DNA of 64,000 nucleotides from Ignelater luminosus. Lineage: Eukaryota; Arthropoda; Insecta; Coleoptera; Elateridae. This document shows positions 37,650 to 50,299 of this stretch, one piece after another. Location of the stretch: contig VTPC01089975.1 in assembly GCA_011009095.1 (NCBI GenBank), positions 259,644 to 323,643 on the forward strand. Direction: 5' to 3'. The stretch's first letter is position 1. Every line of letters begins with the position of its first letter. Both the position numbers and the translations under genes were made by a program. The notes under the pieces were generated by a model, which did not search any database, was not told where the DNA came from, and saw nothing but the letters and a program-made list of their open reading frames with translations.

Positions 37650-38366
37650 GTATATATTGATCTATATACTGCCATCTTTGTTTTTCTGCTTATCTCTTTT
37701 TTCCCGATAAAACTGTTCTTCAATGTGTGGTATATTTGTGTGGCACTGCTTATTCTTTGTGTATTGTCGCTCCTAAGTATTTGAATATGTTCACCTGGTC
37801 CAGTTTTTCGTTCCTTATTACTTTTGTTTTATTGACATTCAGTTTCATTTTTCTTTTTTCGAGTTCTTCTTCCCGCACATTTAGGTTGTCTTGTAATGTC
37901 TTTTCAGTTGCTGCACAAATTATAACATCATCCGCGAATGCACATTCTGATATCTTTACTTGTTCTAGATTTCGAAAGCCTTTGTGTAGTTGTTTCGTTT
38001 TTCTGTGTACCTCTTTAATTATGTCATCCATGATTGTTATGAAGAGTGTTGGACTCAGTACTCCTCCTTGACTTAGACCCGCCTTTACTACAAAGGTCTC
38101 CAATTCTCTGTTTTCAAATCTTATATAATTCGATGTATTGATATACTTCTGACTGCTCCTCTTAGTTGCCATTCTATTCCTCTTCTTTCTAGACTTTTCC
38201 ATGTATATCTTCTCTGGACACTATCGAAAGCTTTTTCGAAATCTATATATGCCATGTATATTTGGCTGTTTGTGTTTCTGGTCTTCTCAATCATTTGTTT
38301 GATTGTGAAAATATAGTCTTGTATGGATCTTTCTATCCTGAACCCGCTTTGGATTTCATCTAGAAA
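37650..38366 (-). pseudogene. Non-LTR retrotransposon reverse transcriptase fragment
   Basis: Minus-strand reading shows the core of a non-LTR reverse transcriptase. An SGFRIERSIQDYIFTIKQ block is followed by AYIDFEKAFDSV with the motif A aspartate at about 38241-38243. After a frameshift near 38150 come GLSQGGVLSPTLF and then CAFADDVII, the motif C aspartate pair near 37930. KYLGAT follows. A small deletion shifts the frame again before FIGKKEISRKTKMAVYRSIY near 37660-37720. The endonuclease domain, the start of the reverse transcriptase and the 3' end are missing, so this is a dead internal fragment. The upstream part of the 38121-38675 frame (beyond about 38366) is unrelated DNA. The clade is not assigned. 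Confidence 0.9.
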
Positions 38367-39689
38367 AACAGAGTGTAACACCAAGAAAACTCCCAAGAAA
38401 AAATTATTAACAAAACCAGAAGACAAAACGACGTAAGTAAGAATTTCATGATAATTACTTCCGCAAACATTGTAGTCACGGCCAACAACATAAGGCCCTT
38501 GGGAATAATATAAGAACAGATGCTCTAAATAAATGCAATCAAGGCAAAGGCTGTCGGGACAGAGTAAGCCAGTGAAACTTTTTACCTGGAAAAAGTCATT
38601 TTGCTTGACAGTGGCAATGGGTGCACAGTATCTATAAAAACTTTTTAGTGAATGTTTGAGAACGAAAGTATTCACTGCGTGTCAGCGACACTGTCCAAAA
38701 ATGCATTTGAATATTTGAAAGTCAAACTAATGACATTTTTGGTTTTTTAATTTGTTTTCTCTTTTTTGGTAGCTTAACCAAGTGGTAACCAATCGATCAG
38801 TACTATATGTGACCTGGCATCTATGGATGTGAGCATGGTTTTCAAGTACTGGATTGGGTGTGTATTTGTAATACGGTACTGATCACTGACTCAAGTATGC
38901 ACTATTTGCTAGTTGGTCACACTTCCTGCATTTGTCTAAATACTGCTCTGTTATGTAGAACATATTGTTCATAGTTATGGGTTTGTATGATTTTATCCTG
39001 AGCGGTGAAAAGAAACTCTTCTGTTTTTAGGATGTAACTGAAAGATGGTTGCGTCATCGGTCGAAGATGGGCATCTATGATGTATGGCTTTAGTCTTCCA
39101 GGAATTTAATAAACCTTTTTTTTTGTTTGCAGGTTATTTGTAGCTTTGTTGCTCGAAGTGCCAACTCGAGAACAATTCTAAGAAGAACCAACTTAGTTAT
39201 AATTGCTGACAAAAACGTAGATACGGAGTAAGTGAAGTAATGTCGGTTTTTAAAGCTGCGCGCGTGGTGCTAACACACCGAGTGTTTACCTCAATGGCAC
39301 AAAGAGCTTAAACTATCTTTTTCAAACTGGCAGTCTTCAAGGGTATTGTTGTTTCTTGATGTTAATTTGGGAGTTAATGTGCTTGTATAGTGGCAATTTA
39401 AAAATGTTTTAATATCCAAAAGCAATAAGAAATCATAATCTTCGGCTTAGATTAGATCGCCACGTCATTCACTAGTTTAGTTTGTCGTCCAGAATTTTGA
39501 AAACTTCACTTTAGAGGAACTTTGGATTGTTATGTTTCGAAAATGGTTGACATAGTGCTGATGATACTTATAAAGGTATGTTTTGGCCTATTTTCCGCTT
39601 ACGATAAGCCGAGTTGAATTAGGGTAGGATACATGATATGGAAGTAAGCTTGATATATGTATTAGCAAACCCACGCAGATAAGGACAAA
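38367..39689. other. Non-coding stretch
   Basis: No open frame or repeat of note. The sequence is moderately AT-rich with a short GC word (GCTGCGCGCGTGGTGC) near 39255. It ends at the target duplication of the MITE. Confidence 0.5.
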
Positions 39690-39819
39690 CTCTAGATCAG
39701 GGGTAGGCAAACTTGATCCCTGGGACGTACTGACGACTCATATAACGATAAAACACAATTTCTGCTTTAACAAGCCAGTTCTGATCCGAAAACCAAGCCT
39801 ACCCATTCCTGCTCTAGAT
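39690..39819. mobile_element. 114-bp hAT-type MITE with 8-bp target duplication
   Basis: The element at 39698-39811 starts CAGGGGTAGGCAAACTTG. Its right end, read in reverse complement, starts CAGGAATGGGTAGGCTTG. The two match at 12 of 18 positions and every difference is a transition. It is flanked by identical 8-mers CTCTAGAT at 39690-39697 and 39812-39819, the duplication length made by hAT transposases. With no coding capacity it must have been mobilised by another element. Confidence 0.85.
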
Positions 39820-42800
39820 CCTATAGATATTTGTCCAAAGTGCAAAAGCTTTTGAAATTGAAAAATTGAAATAGCCGTCTTTTTGTTGGTTCCTGTATGT
39901 CAGAAACTTGTCAGACAAAAACTTCTATTGTTTGAAGTTGTACTGATAGAAGGCCTTTAGCCTTGACTCTTAATAGTTAACAGAACAGTAAAACAAATCG
40001 TGATTTGCTTGTTTTGTTGAGCATTACAATCTTTGCATCATTCTGTTTGTTGTTTAATGTCCAAACTAAAAATCTGCAATATTATTGAGTAACTATTTAA
40101 TTACCTAAAGAAGATTTGATACGCTGGCTTCCAAAAGACACTGTATCTAGTATTCAGAAAACGTTGATATTATTGTCATGAGAAACTTTTGCAAGTACTT
40201 TTTTGGAATGTAAACCGAAATTATGAAAAAATCACAAGAAACGCTAATAAAGTCCAATGTAAGTTTCTTGGTACATAAATAGACTACAAGGTTACAAACA
40301 AATGAATAACTATACTTCAAGTTTTTTCTTGTAAAAGTTTTTTTGCCAAATATAAATTTGTTAGTAACATAAAGGAATTTCAAGATTTCAAGAAGACGAT
40401 TTGAAGTACAGATATTAAATTGCAATTTTGATCCATTAGAAAACGGATTCGCAGAAATGTTTGACCCTGAGGTTAAGCTGTTAAATTGAACTACAAAATA
40501 CAATCTAAAGACACTTATGGTATTAGTTATTGTTTGGAAAATACCTTTCATGAGCTGATGAAAGGTTTTTAATTTGAAAAATATCGTGTAAGATAATTTG
40601 TTAAACAAACAGATGCGTATAGTCGGTACAGGTGTTTTAAAACAAAACAAAATTATTTGTTTTCATGTATTGAAATAAAAATACGTGGGTCACTGTTCTC
40701 CCATATATGCCATTATCCGAGAAAAAAATAAATTACAGGTGCTACAGGGATCCAAGATACAATTAACCTTTTTATACGCGTCGTATATTTCGTAACGCAT
40801 TGTTATGTAGTTTTTATTTGGTATTATACATTAATTTGCTATTATTTATCGAAAATAACAGTGTTTGAAGTAACGTGCTGACTTTTTCTAACTACTAATA
40901 AAAGAATTTCAAGATTGTTATATTATAAATTACATTAGGAAGTCTTTAAAGTTCAACAAATATCTATAATTTATAAAATAATACCTAATATAATTAATAA
41001 ACAAGCCTTTTGTACTCGCGAGAGATCTATCAACCAGGTTCAGTCGTTAAAGAAAGACTTCATAAATCAACAACAGAATACGCGTCCTCATTCTACGCAT
41101 TGTATGTAGTCTCATCCATACTTTCAAAAAGAATAGAGGTGCTTAGAGACTCGTTAAAGGATCACAATAACTATCTTTGTTGTCTCTGTGTCTGACAATA
41201 AAGGCCATGCATTTTGCATCACCACTTTTGTCACATTGTGGCTGCAATTCTTCCTACCTCTTAACATTGTGTTCATATTTTTGCCGTTCTCACGTACGTC
41301 CTCCTACTATCTCTTTCGGTATTATTTATGGCTGGTGCCAACCACGATGTGTAAAAAAAGCAAGTACACAACCAACACTTAAAATGTTCAAGTTCGTATT
41401 GTTTATGCATTGAAAAAACTGCTACTACTTGCGACAATGGATATATATTAATGACTCTCTTTTCTTTTCTTATAAAGAGAAAAATTTGAAAAATGTAATT
41501 TATGTAGATGTAATTAAAATTAAATTTCGCGGAGGTTTTAATTAAATGAACCAACTTTATCATGTTTAATATTAATTTTCTTTTGATTTATTACGTACGA
41601 AATGGTACGATTTTATTGATCAGTGAACACGTCCAAAAGTGCAATTTCAAAGATATGTGGAAATTTGTTAAGTTGCCAATCAAATTTAATTGGAATATGC
41701 CGAGACCCTGGGTGGGCATGCCAAATTGCTTTTATTACTTATCTTCTGTCAAAGTAATGAAGTTGTAAACGAGACAATTTTGTTTTTAAAGGAGAAAAGT
41801 TAAGTAGAAGTAGGTGTTAAATTTGTAAAAAAAAAGATCAAAACTTTCGAGTTTATTTAACTAATTATGAGACTTGACAGAAATATAATTTTGGTTTGGT
41901 AGAAAATAGGATTTTTACCATTACTGTACCTACCATCGATTACATTCAGACAATTTAGACACTTGAAGAGATAATAGTTTTATTACCCTATCAAGCTGAA
42001 TTTTGTTGTCTAAATGTCTTCAGTTTTCCTTAATTTGTTTTTGTCTAAACTTATAAATACAAAAACTATTTTCGCGAATACAATGATTTTGGCAAGAGTT
42101 CCACTATTCCAACTTGTGAAAAACTGTCCAAAACAAGCAAGAGTTAGATTTTGATAAAAACCAGAGATAGAGATATGTTTATGCTTTAATCAGCTAATTC
42201 CCGAAAGAAAACATTTCTTGCCCAAGGAAATTTTAGATTTCTTGCTATTTCAAAAGCGTCAATATCAATCCTTCTAACCGAATCATCTTATATCATCATT
42301 AGACAATCCCTTCTGTAAATAATTCTTATATGATATTGCCGATAAGTCAAATTACAAAATAGATGATCCTAGTCAGCTATCACACTCTATTGTTTCCCAA
42401 ACTGTAACACTAGAGTAAAATCTTCTCGTTTCCAGAAAGCAATATTTTCACAGACATAATCTGAATTTACTAACAAAATACTACAACATGTTGTTCCAGT
42501 TTCACAGCTTCCTGTTTCTTTGCAACTCTATGTTCTCTAAAACCAAGGATAGAAATACAGTTCAAATAATTGTATTGCCCAAGAGAGAGACTCAAAGAAA
42601 ATCTCTTGAGCAACAGTGTTCGTCCAATGAATTTAAGAAATTCTTTTAAGTCAGCCTTTGACTTACCCTAGACGGACTGAAACTATTAAGTAATTTTCTT
42701 AGTAATGGATTACTGGGTACAGTATCAAGAATAAATTGTTTTTCATTGTATATAACATTGTATCAATTGAAGACTAATCATTTTGTACTTTTTATTGTTG

Positions 42801-43679
42801 AAAAATCTTAGTTTTGCCCAAAATCATGCCATTAAAGTCCAAAAACGACAGATCGGTTTTAATGAGTTTTGGACCATCACTCTATAGCTCATGTACAATT
42901 GGGCAAGCTACTAATTGTATAGACCATTTTCGGAGAAGAATACAAATAACAATGTCGCAGTAGAAAGGTTGTACTAGGTACACATAAAATTCAAATATGA
43001 TTGAGAAGAAACCATGCTGAAAAAAACGCAACTAAAAGAACTGACCGTCACAGTTCATCTTCAAGGAAAGAGCTTGGTAGTGTTTGGGGTCAGTGATCTT
43101 CATAAGGGCTAAGTTATACAGTCACTGTGTAAATGAGACCAAATAAACATGAACATTGATTTCTTGTCGTAAAAGTGAAGTTGTAGTTAATCATTACTCT
43201 TTTCCTAACTTTCCTTCTATCATAAGGTAGCTGTTGATCAATTAATATTTGATGAGTTGTATCAAATTACGGGCGTGAATAAAAACTTTTCCATTCTAAG
43301 ATTTACAAAATTTGACAAAATCTAGAAAATGTAAAAATGATCAATAGAGCAGTGCTACATTCCTGGTAAATATTGGCCAAATGTAACTTCACTCAGAATT
43401 CTTCATTTAATTATTGTTAAAAACGAATAATTGAAACTTCTTTTCTTATCAAAGAAACGTTTTCGTTTGTAAATATTTACAATAAAATTCGTAATCTTAT
43501 ATAGAATGGAATTACATTAATTTACAGTAAGTTTTAAAAGTTATTTAAACACAATCATAATTTGGGGTATTTTTATCGGGATACTCAAGTAGTTGTAACA
43601 TAAAACAGAAATTTAAGAACCATCAACCTGTTATTTTCCACAACCAATTAAATTTGTGGTTTTATTACCGAACATTTTT
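39820..43679. other. AT-rich non-coding
   Basis: The 167-codon minus frame at 40147-40650 is low-complexity in character and not recognised. Frames at 41010-41768 on both strands are likewise unsupported. About 41000-41350 and 42400-43150 are slightly more complex. No transposon ends were seen. Confidence 0.5.
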
Positions 43680-44540
43680 ACATTTCGTATTGTAATGAAG
43701 CCAAACGATTATACGGAGAGGCTCGTATATTATCCGAGTTATTCTTTCTTCGGAGATGACAATGCGCTCAGCATGTATTCATAGTAAACGGCAGACCTGT
43801 GGAACTAGCGAGAATTGTACATACATTTTCTATTCATTAACGGATAGGTACAAAAGATTTATTAATCATTTTGTGACCCTCTTTAATTTACAACGTTCTC
43901 CTTTTACTTTAAGTTACACGATGGATTCGACATGCTTCGTCGTGTTATGAGCAACAATAATTCGAGTTCGTTTGATGTGCAACGAGTTTCAGAACTTCTG
44001 TGCTTTCGGTTATCTCCCATTTTCGTCTAGAAGACGCAACCGTGTATTTTCCTTCTTCGAATGCATTGCGGCGACAAATACTTTTGAGCAAATGCAATCT
44101 ATAGCATCTAATCAAAGAAAGCCACTAGGGACCGTAATATAATGAATTTGTTTGACGGGTTGCTCTTTCAGATATAATGTGATGAGATGAGGCTGTAGGG
44201 TTTTCCTTTTACCAGCACATCCGCAAGTTTTTAGTGAGAAAGAAGCACCGGAAGGCAGCGCTGTAGGTAAGCTCTGGTTCAGTAATTGATATAATAGTAA
44301 GCTCACCAATCATGGGAAGGTATAATAAAAACGACAGGCGTGTAATCGGATATTAGACCACGTAATGCCGCGATGTTGTTACATTAGAGGTCGCTAAAAA
44401 CAATTAGACGACCAGAACGCGGCGTGTCCGACAAACCGATCGCTTCCTGCATCATTAATCATAGCGGCCTGGGTGCGCTTCGCAGGACTATGGGAGGCGG
44501 ACTTCTTCATGTTTTCCAGCCTGCACAGGATGACTATTGC
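43680..44540. other. Complex island, candidate conserved non-coding element
   Basis: GC-richer and highly complex sequence, densest at 44400-44540 (for example ACGCGGCGTGTCCGACAAAC near 44416 and CATTAATCATAGCGGCCTGG near 44452). Frames at 43756-43950, 44112-44309 (minus) and 44424-44606 have no recognised domain. It may be an enhancer or an unrecognised exon. Confidence 0.35.
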
Positions 44541-46437
44541 AAACACGTTTTTAATTTATTATTTACTATAAATTTTAGTTGCAATATACCTTGTCTATAC
44601 GTGTAAAAATTTATTATTATTTTTTTTTATTATATCACACCATACGTGATTTTATCTGAACAGATTTTAATGAGCAGTAAGAACACAATAATTACTTTAG
44701 AGTTAATCATCGGGCCCACAAAAAATTAAACTTTAGAAAGGAAATTATTTTCACACCACGAATTAATTAAAAAATGGTTAATTTTAGAACAAGCTTTTTT
44801 GAGTCTCTTAATTATTATAAATGGTAAGAGTAGAATTCTTGCAAACTTTTCTGATCGTACTGAACTATTTGAAAATCTTGAGACAAAGATAGTTGTAGGT
44901 ATCTACAAAGGTGAAATAATTACATTAAGCATCTTGCACAGATTGGACGATTGAATTTAGTGTTCTTAAAAATTATTAATAACAGCTACTGCAAAAAGGG
45001 CACTGGGATAGTGTCTTCATTAAAAATTAATTATCTATTTCTGTAGTTATTTCTTTATTTAGTTTTACTGGTTACAGTCTTTACTATTACGGTTATGATT
45101 TCTATTTTAAATAGTAGTATCGATTTAAAATTATTAATTTTCTTCTGTAAGACTAATTTATTTTTAAATTGCTGTTGAAACTTCTGAAACCAAATTTAGT
45201 GAAAAGTTAATTATGTTTAACAAACGAAAGTAATTCAAAATGTAGAGAAAGTACCGGGGAAGTGCCTTGAAATAACAATCTGGATGTTAGGCTTAAGACG
45301 GTAGATGAGTGGAAATGTCGAATTTGCAAATATAACAGGTGGGTTAATGCTGTCTCACTACTTTTTTAGTTACCATAGAAATGGCATCACGTGAAGATAA
45401 TTCAAGGCATTAATTTAAAAAATGCTGCGATTTAATCACAACAAAATCTTGAAACATATCTTATACAATCTTCCATTTGCAACTTCAAGACAAGAAGATC
45501 AAGTCTTTAGTGAACTCAGTCATCTTCCAACCAAAGTTTGGTTAGATCTTAAACACTGTCATTAGTTTAATTTCGTTCTTGCTCAAAACACTTCTTAGCT
45601 AACTTGGCATTGTCAAGTTGAGAGTGAGACTGAAGATTGATTCCAAGAGTAACTAGCATTACACCATACCTACATAATGTTCTTAAAATAATAGATAAAT
45701 TATCAGAATTAAAATGAAATATGTACTGTTTCTTTAGTCTATCCAAATTTGAACATCTGATGCTCTGTTCCACAGAAGACAAAAATCTTTTCATATTCAC
45801 TTTAATGTGTATCCCTGCAGTGCGTGAGTATCTAAAAATCGCACATCATACAAATTCACCAGTGAGGTCTATGAAGCCCAAGTTTGCAATCTGTACTTTC
45901 TTTGGTTTAAGTGTTTGAACAATTTTGTTTGAGTTTTGAGTTATGATCACTTAAAATGTTTTAAAAAAAGTTTTACTCGATGGAAGTACCTTAGATGACT
46001 TATAACGAAGAAATTATACTTTTTGCCATTGATTTTTATTTAGGACACAAGATCAAAACAATTCTCAGAAACCGACTGTGAAAGAAAAATATTTCATTTA
46101 GAAGAAAACGGTAAATACTTATTTAACCAAAAAAGATTGAAAACCAAAAAAAGAATCAAGGACTCCTCTCTGCCCATTCAGTACCTACGGTATGCCGTAA
46201 TGTGTTTCACACACAAACAACAAGTTTGCAAAAATATTAAGTTTTTCTTCTTTTACAGTATCCTCTTTTCTTAGGATGTAACGAGATCTGATTGTGCTTA
46301 AAAGATGTATACCGCCATGTTTTTGCAAGTTTTTTATAAACAACCTTCTACTCTTGCTGTATTATATTCACATTGCACTTGTGGATGACAAAGGTGTTCT
46401 TTTGGCATTGGAATTTGTGGATATCTTGGCTTCTATA
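44541..46437. other. AT-rich non-coding
   Basis: Two opposed short frames (45567-45800 minus and 45721-45918 plus) show nothing recognisable. The rest is AT-rich. The right border of this block is where piggyBac similarity is lost. Confidence 0.5.
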
Positions 46438-47625
46438 TTATATTTTCTGATCTGGTGAAAGGTTGGTATACTGAATTTTGGTCCTACTTGACCTCCACAC
46501 ACACCTCGTGCCAAGTTCATTCATTCCATTTACCACATTAACTCCACTCTTTGTAGTATGATAGTGTATTATCAGCTTTGGTTTATGTGTATCACCAGTA
46601 GAATTGTCTATTTTATCGTCGCTTTGCAGATGAGCATACAAGACGTTTTTGGATTTCTTGGGAAGATGCGGCCCCAGTTGTTTTTTCCAAAGCCAAACAA
46701 TGAAGACATTTTTTACTTACGTCACAATAGACGATAATCCTTGCCTGTTCAATTTAATTGTCCCTACAGCTCTAGGTCTAGACTCTATTTTTTGACCAAG
46801 TGCCTATGATGGCTCATTCGTAGACTAATAACAGCACACGAGTAATCAGCCTTAAAGGAGATTTCTTGTTCCCACATATGACATTGTTTGGATTTCTTGA
46901 GAACGTATGAAACTATAGGAATGTTTTTCCAAAGCCAAGTACTTCATTATTTCGAGTTTTTTAAAAGAAAATTAAATCAAACAATTCTTTGATTTAATTA
47001 TTCCTATGCCTTGTCAAAGTTTTTCAACCAAGTTGCAACTGGGGAGCCAGTTTCATCCCGAACATGAGAAATAATGGCACATACCTAGAATATTTTTGCA
47101 TATAGCATTCAGAAGATTTTGATCGCGTTCCTACTCGATTTATTTAGGATTTAGCATTTCATTCCGTATCACACATACTCTCTGACCAAGTAATGAATTT
47201 TGCACTTCTGACTGAACATTTCAAATACTTCACAATGCCTCTATCATCAAATCTAATAACTCTCAGAAGAAATCAAAATTCTCTGCGACATAGCAGCTTT
47301 GGAAGATTTCTGATTTGGTACTACTGTCACTCTAAAACTCGCAAAGATTCTTTCTTTATACATGAAGGTTGCCAGCCAAATACAAAAGTCTAAAACAAGC
47401 TTTTATATTTCCCTTTGAAGTTGGAAGGTCACCGTTTTTGTCTTTGTATCTCACAAAAATGTCTTGAATATACAGATTGATATACACTACTACCATGTCG
47501 ATGATACTGCTGAACAAAAGGTTCCAAGTGTCATTGCGTCTTTCGCTCTAACTGTATCTCCTATCCGGTTCGTGTATTTGGAGGTGCAGATTGCTCCACT
47601 TTGTGCCGTATCTTTTGTCAAGCAT
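46438..47625 (-). pseudogene. PiggyBac-type transposase pseudogene
   Basis: Reading the minus strand from 47625 downward and hopping frames, blocks appear in the order of piggyBac/PGBD transposases. YGTKWSNL is near 47600, and LLFSSIIDMVVVYINLYI at about 47465-47525, the start of the DDE_Tnp_1_7-type domain. KACFRLLYLAGN is near 47370-47415, LLRVIRFDDRG near 47240-47265, NWLPSCNLVEKL near 47020-47055, and KPKLIIHYHTTKSGVNVV near 46530-46585. Stops and frameshifts occur throughout. The GGVDxxD signature, which holds conserved acidic residues in piggyBac, reads GVNVVNG here, so both aspartates are asparagine. The aspartate before NW is also lost. An acidic N-terminal part may extend to about 47960. 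The C-terminal cysteine-rich domain and terminal repeats were not found. Confidence 0.85.
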
Positions 47626-50299
47626 CCATAGGGGGCTCATTTATTCGAGTCAGAAAAAATTTACTTGCTTTTAATGTACAAAAACCTAATTTTACAATCT
47701 ACCGAGCAGCATCCTGCAAAGTCATGACGCCCAAAGCCTTGGCATCAGAGTCTTTGCCGGGAAGGTGACCCTGCATCTTTGCTATGGTAATATTGACGTC
47801 TGCTGCTTTTGTCTACTGTATCTTCAACTGTCTCACTGTCTTCTTCCTATTTACCTCGCTGTTTCCTTTCTGTTCTGTATTGTTTGATAGTAACTATATT
47901 CTTCTAATCTGAACCAACCAAGCAACTATCAGAATCCTTAGTTACTTCAATATCACTAGATATATTTTCGTAAAGGGCTGTTAAACGCTAAAAATGTTTT
48001 CTATATTTGTCCGTAAAAACTTAGAATTGTTCACAGTATGTTCGCAACATTAAAGACACAATGAAAACAGCTTGTCAAGTAATCAAATCACTGATGATAG
48101 AAAACCAGCTTCTTTTTCTAGTCATGTAGAACCGACGTAGTTACAAATACATTGGAAAACGTTTGGTGAATCCCCAATTTTACAGATTATCATCATTAAG
48201 TTTTTGATTTGCTTTGAACTAGATTTTATAGGGCAGCAACTGGCATGTAGAGATTATTGTAACTCTATGTCATTATTGGTAGGAAGCTGCGATTGCATAG
48301 GAAAATGGTTCTAATCTCCTAAAATCTAAGAGTAGGTGAGATTACTCAAATAAAATATCGTCAGTTTCCATTAAGTAAAAATTATTTGATATCGTTCTAA
48401 AGTGTATGGGAATTTATTGATTGAGTTTCAAAGGATTCTCAAAGTCTGGTTTATACTTTCTTGAATCAAAACGTTGCTTAATACATATATGTAGAAGTAG
48501 AATGTTTTATAGATCTTATCTCATTTGTTTTTAGGTATTTTTTGTTTTAATTATCTCATTCATTTAATTTTGTGAATATTTTCTTGATAATAAATTTGTA
48601 CAAGGTACCATATATTTGTTTTTATTTGTTACTGTCTTACTCCTAACTCAAACTCTAGGCAACCTACTGATAACTAGGGTTAGTTACAAAAGTGGCCACT
48701 AACGTCTTTTCTTATGTAACTATTTTGTCTCATTGTGCATGGAACAAGATTGAATCTTTCGACATATTCTGTTGAGACGCATCATCCGGCTCATGCATAC
48801 TTCAACTTCCACTAAATTATATTTTTGATATAAAGCTCTAAGTTTTTGTGATCTTAAGAAAGAGGCATAGGGAAGATTATATTTTGTCTAATTGGAGATT
48901 TTGGATTTTATTCTAGTTCCTATCTATGACCAAGGCTACCAATTAGCTAGCCTAGTGCTTTTCAATTATTAATTTTTTCATTTGTGTAGGTTGCGATTCA
49001 TTTACAAGTTTAACTGTAAATATTTTTCGGTTGGCTATTGTAAGTAACTAACTGCAAACCTTGATAATTCCATGTCCTTGATTACTACTAAGCAACTAAC
49101 ATTGTTAATATTATCTGAGAAAAATTACAAGCAAAAGCTTTTCTGAGGAAATTCATTAGAATAGGAAAGAAAAAATTTTAAGCTTGAAAGAAAAAAAGTA
49201 AAAGAATCCAACCGTTTAGAGATAGTAAATATATATATGGCCCTGCGTGGATTTTATTTAACTGTACTCGTACTTATGTTAAGCTTTTAGATAACAATAG
49301 AGACTATCTATTTGTAAATAGTATGAGTTGTTGTCCGCGGAATGTATGCAGCAATTAACCAATAGATTTATTTAAAGTATCATTGCACTTAAAATCTCAA
49401 ACATCAGACCTTTGAAGAAGTCTGTATTTATTTTGCTTAGTAAGAAAATAAAAAGTAGATAGCCAAGTGTGCAATAGTTTTTATGTATATAATTTATTTT
49501 AGGATTTCAATTACGGATACCTGTAACATGAAAACAAAAACAAACCTTTCAAGTATTTAAAAAGCTGTTTGAATTAATACTTTTTATTTTAATCTACTTT
49601 CAGTATTTATTTATATATTTATCTCATTAATAATTAGAGAAGATTATATATCACTTAACTAATCTTTTCAACAACTCTTTTTTTCTAAATAAACTTAAAT
49701 TGATAAATGCTGAGAACTCTTTTTTATATACATTGATTACTGTTATTTAACTATGATAATATCAACTTTTTTTAAATTGCACAAGAAAGTTAGAAAAATG
49801 TCGCAATTAAACATTTTGATCCAAGAAAACGTTTAAAATAGGAGTAAGAAAAACAATTACAGAATTAATAAAAATAGATTGCTTTATAATCACACATTAA
49901 GTCTACATATATATATATATGTAGCAAGAGATATGTAACAATCTCGCCGGTTCAATTTAAACATTTTGCAAAACATGGAATAAATTATGTTTTAAATAAT
50001 TTTCTCAACGGTTCGTTACATTCGAGTGGTTGTTTGTGTGTATATTCTCATTGTAGATAAAGATGATTTTCCAGTTCTTCATCTCTGAGCTAGTAAAATG
50101 TCTAAATTAAACCGAAGTGTAAACTATAAGAAATCATACATTCTATGTGTTTCTTTCTTATAAGCGAGAATGTGAAAATTATTAGACATTAAATATTAAG
50201 ACGCGAGTTGATTATGATGTAAACTTCATTTGCTATGTATTACGAGGGAGATAATTGCGAAAAGTATTAAAGGCACAACTTTAGCACTCTAGCATATAA
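47626..50299. other. Non-coding, possibly including the 5' end of the piggyBac relic
   Basis: About 47640-47960 on the minus strand reads acidic, serine-rich pieces (for example SSDIEVTKDSDSC near 47930) that would suit the variable N-terminus of a piggyBac transposase. Beyond 48000 no element was recognised. The 48000-50300 part is AT-rich and carries an AT palindrome at 49903-49924. Confidence 0.4.
49903..49924. repeat. AT dinucleotide palindrome
   Basis: CTAC(AT)7GTAG forms a perfect 22-bp palindrome that could extrude as a cruciform. It is a simple microsatellite with complementary flanks. Confidence 0.8.

Noticed and set aside
38367-38675. N-terminal part of the retrotransposon-containing frame as coding
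   Set aside because: Shows no reverse transcriptase similarity. It is flanking DNA that happens to be open in the same frame.
40147-40650. 167-codon minus-strand open frame
   Set aside because: AT-driven composition rich in F, I, L, K, N and S, with no domain, no neighbouring exon and no conserved motif.
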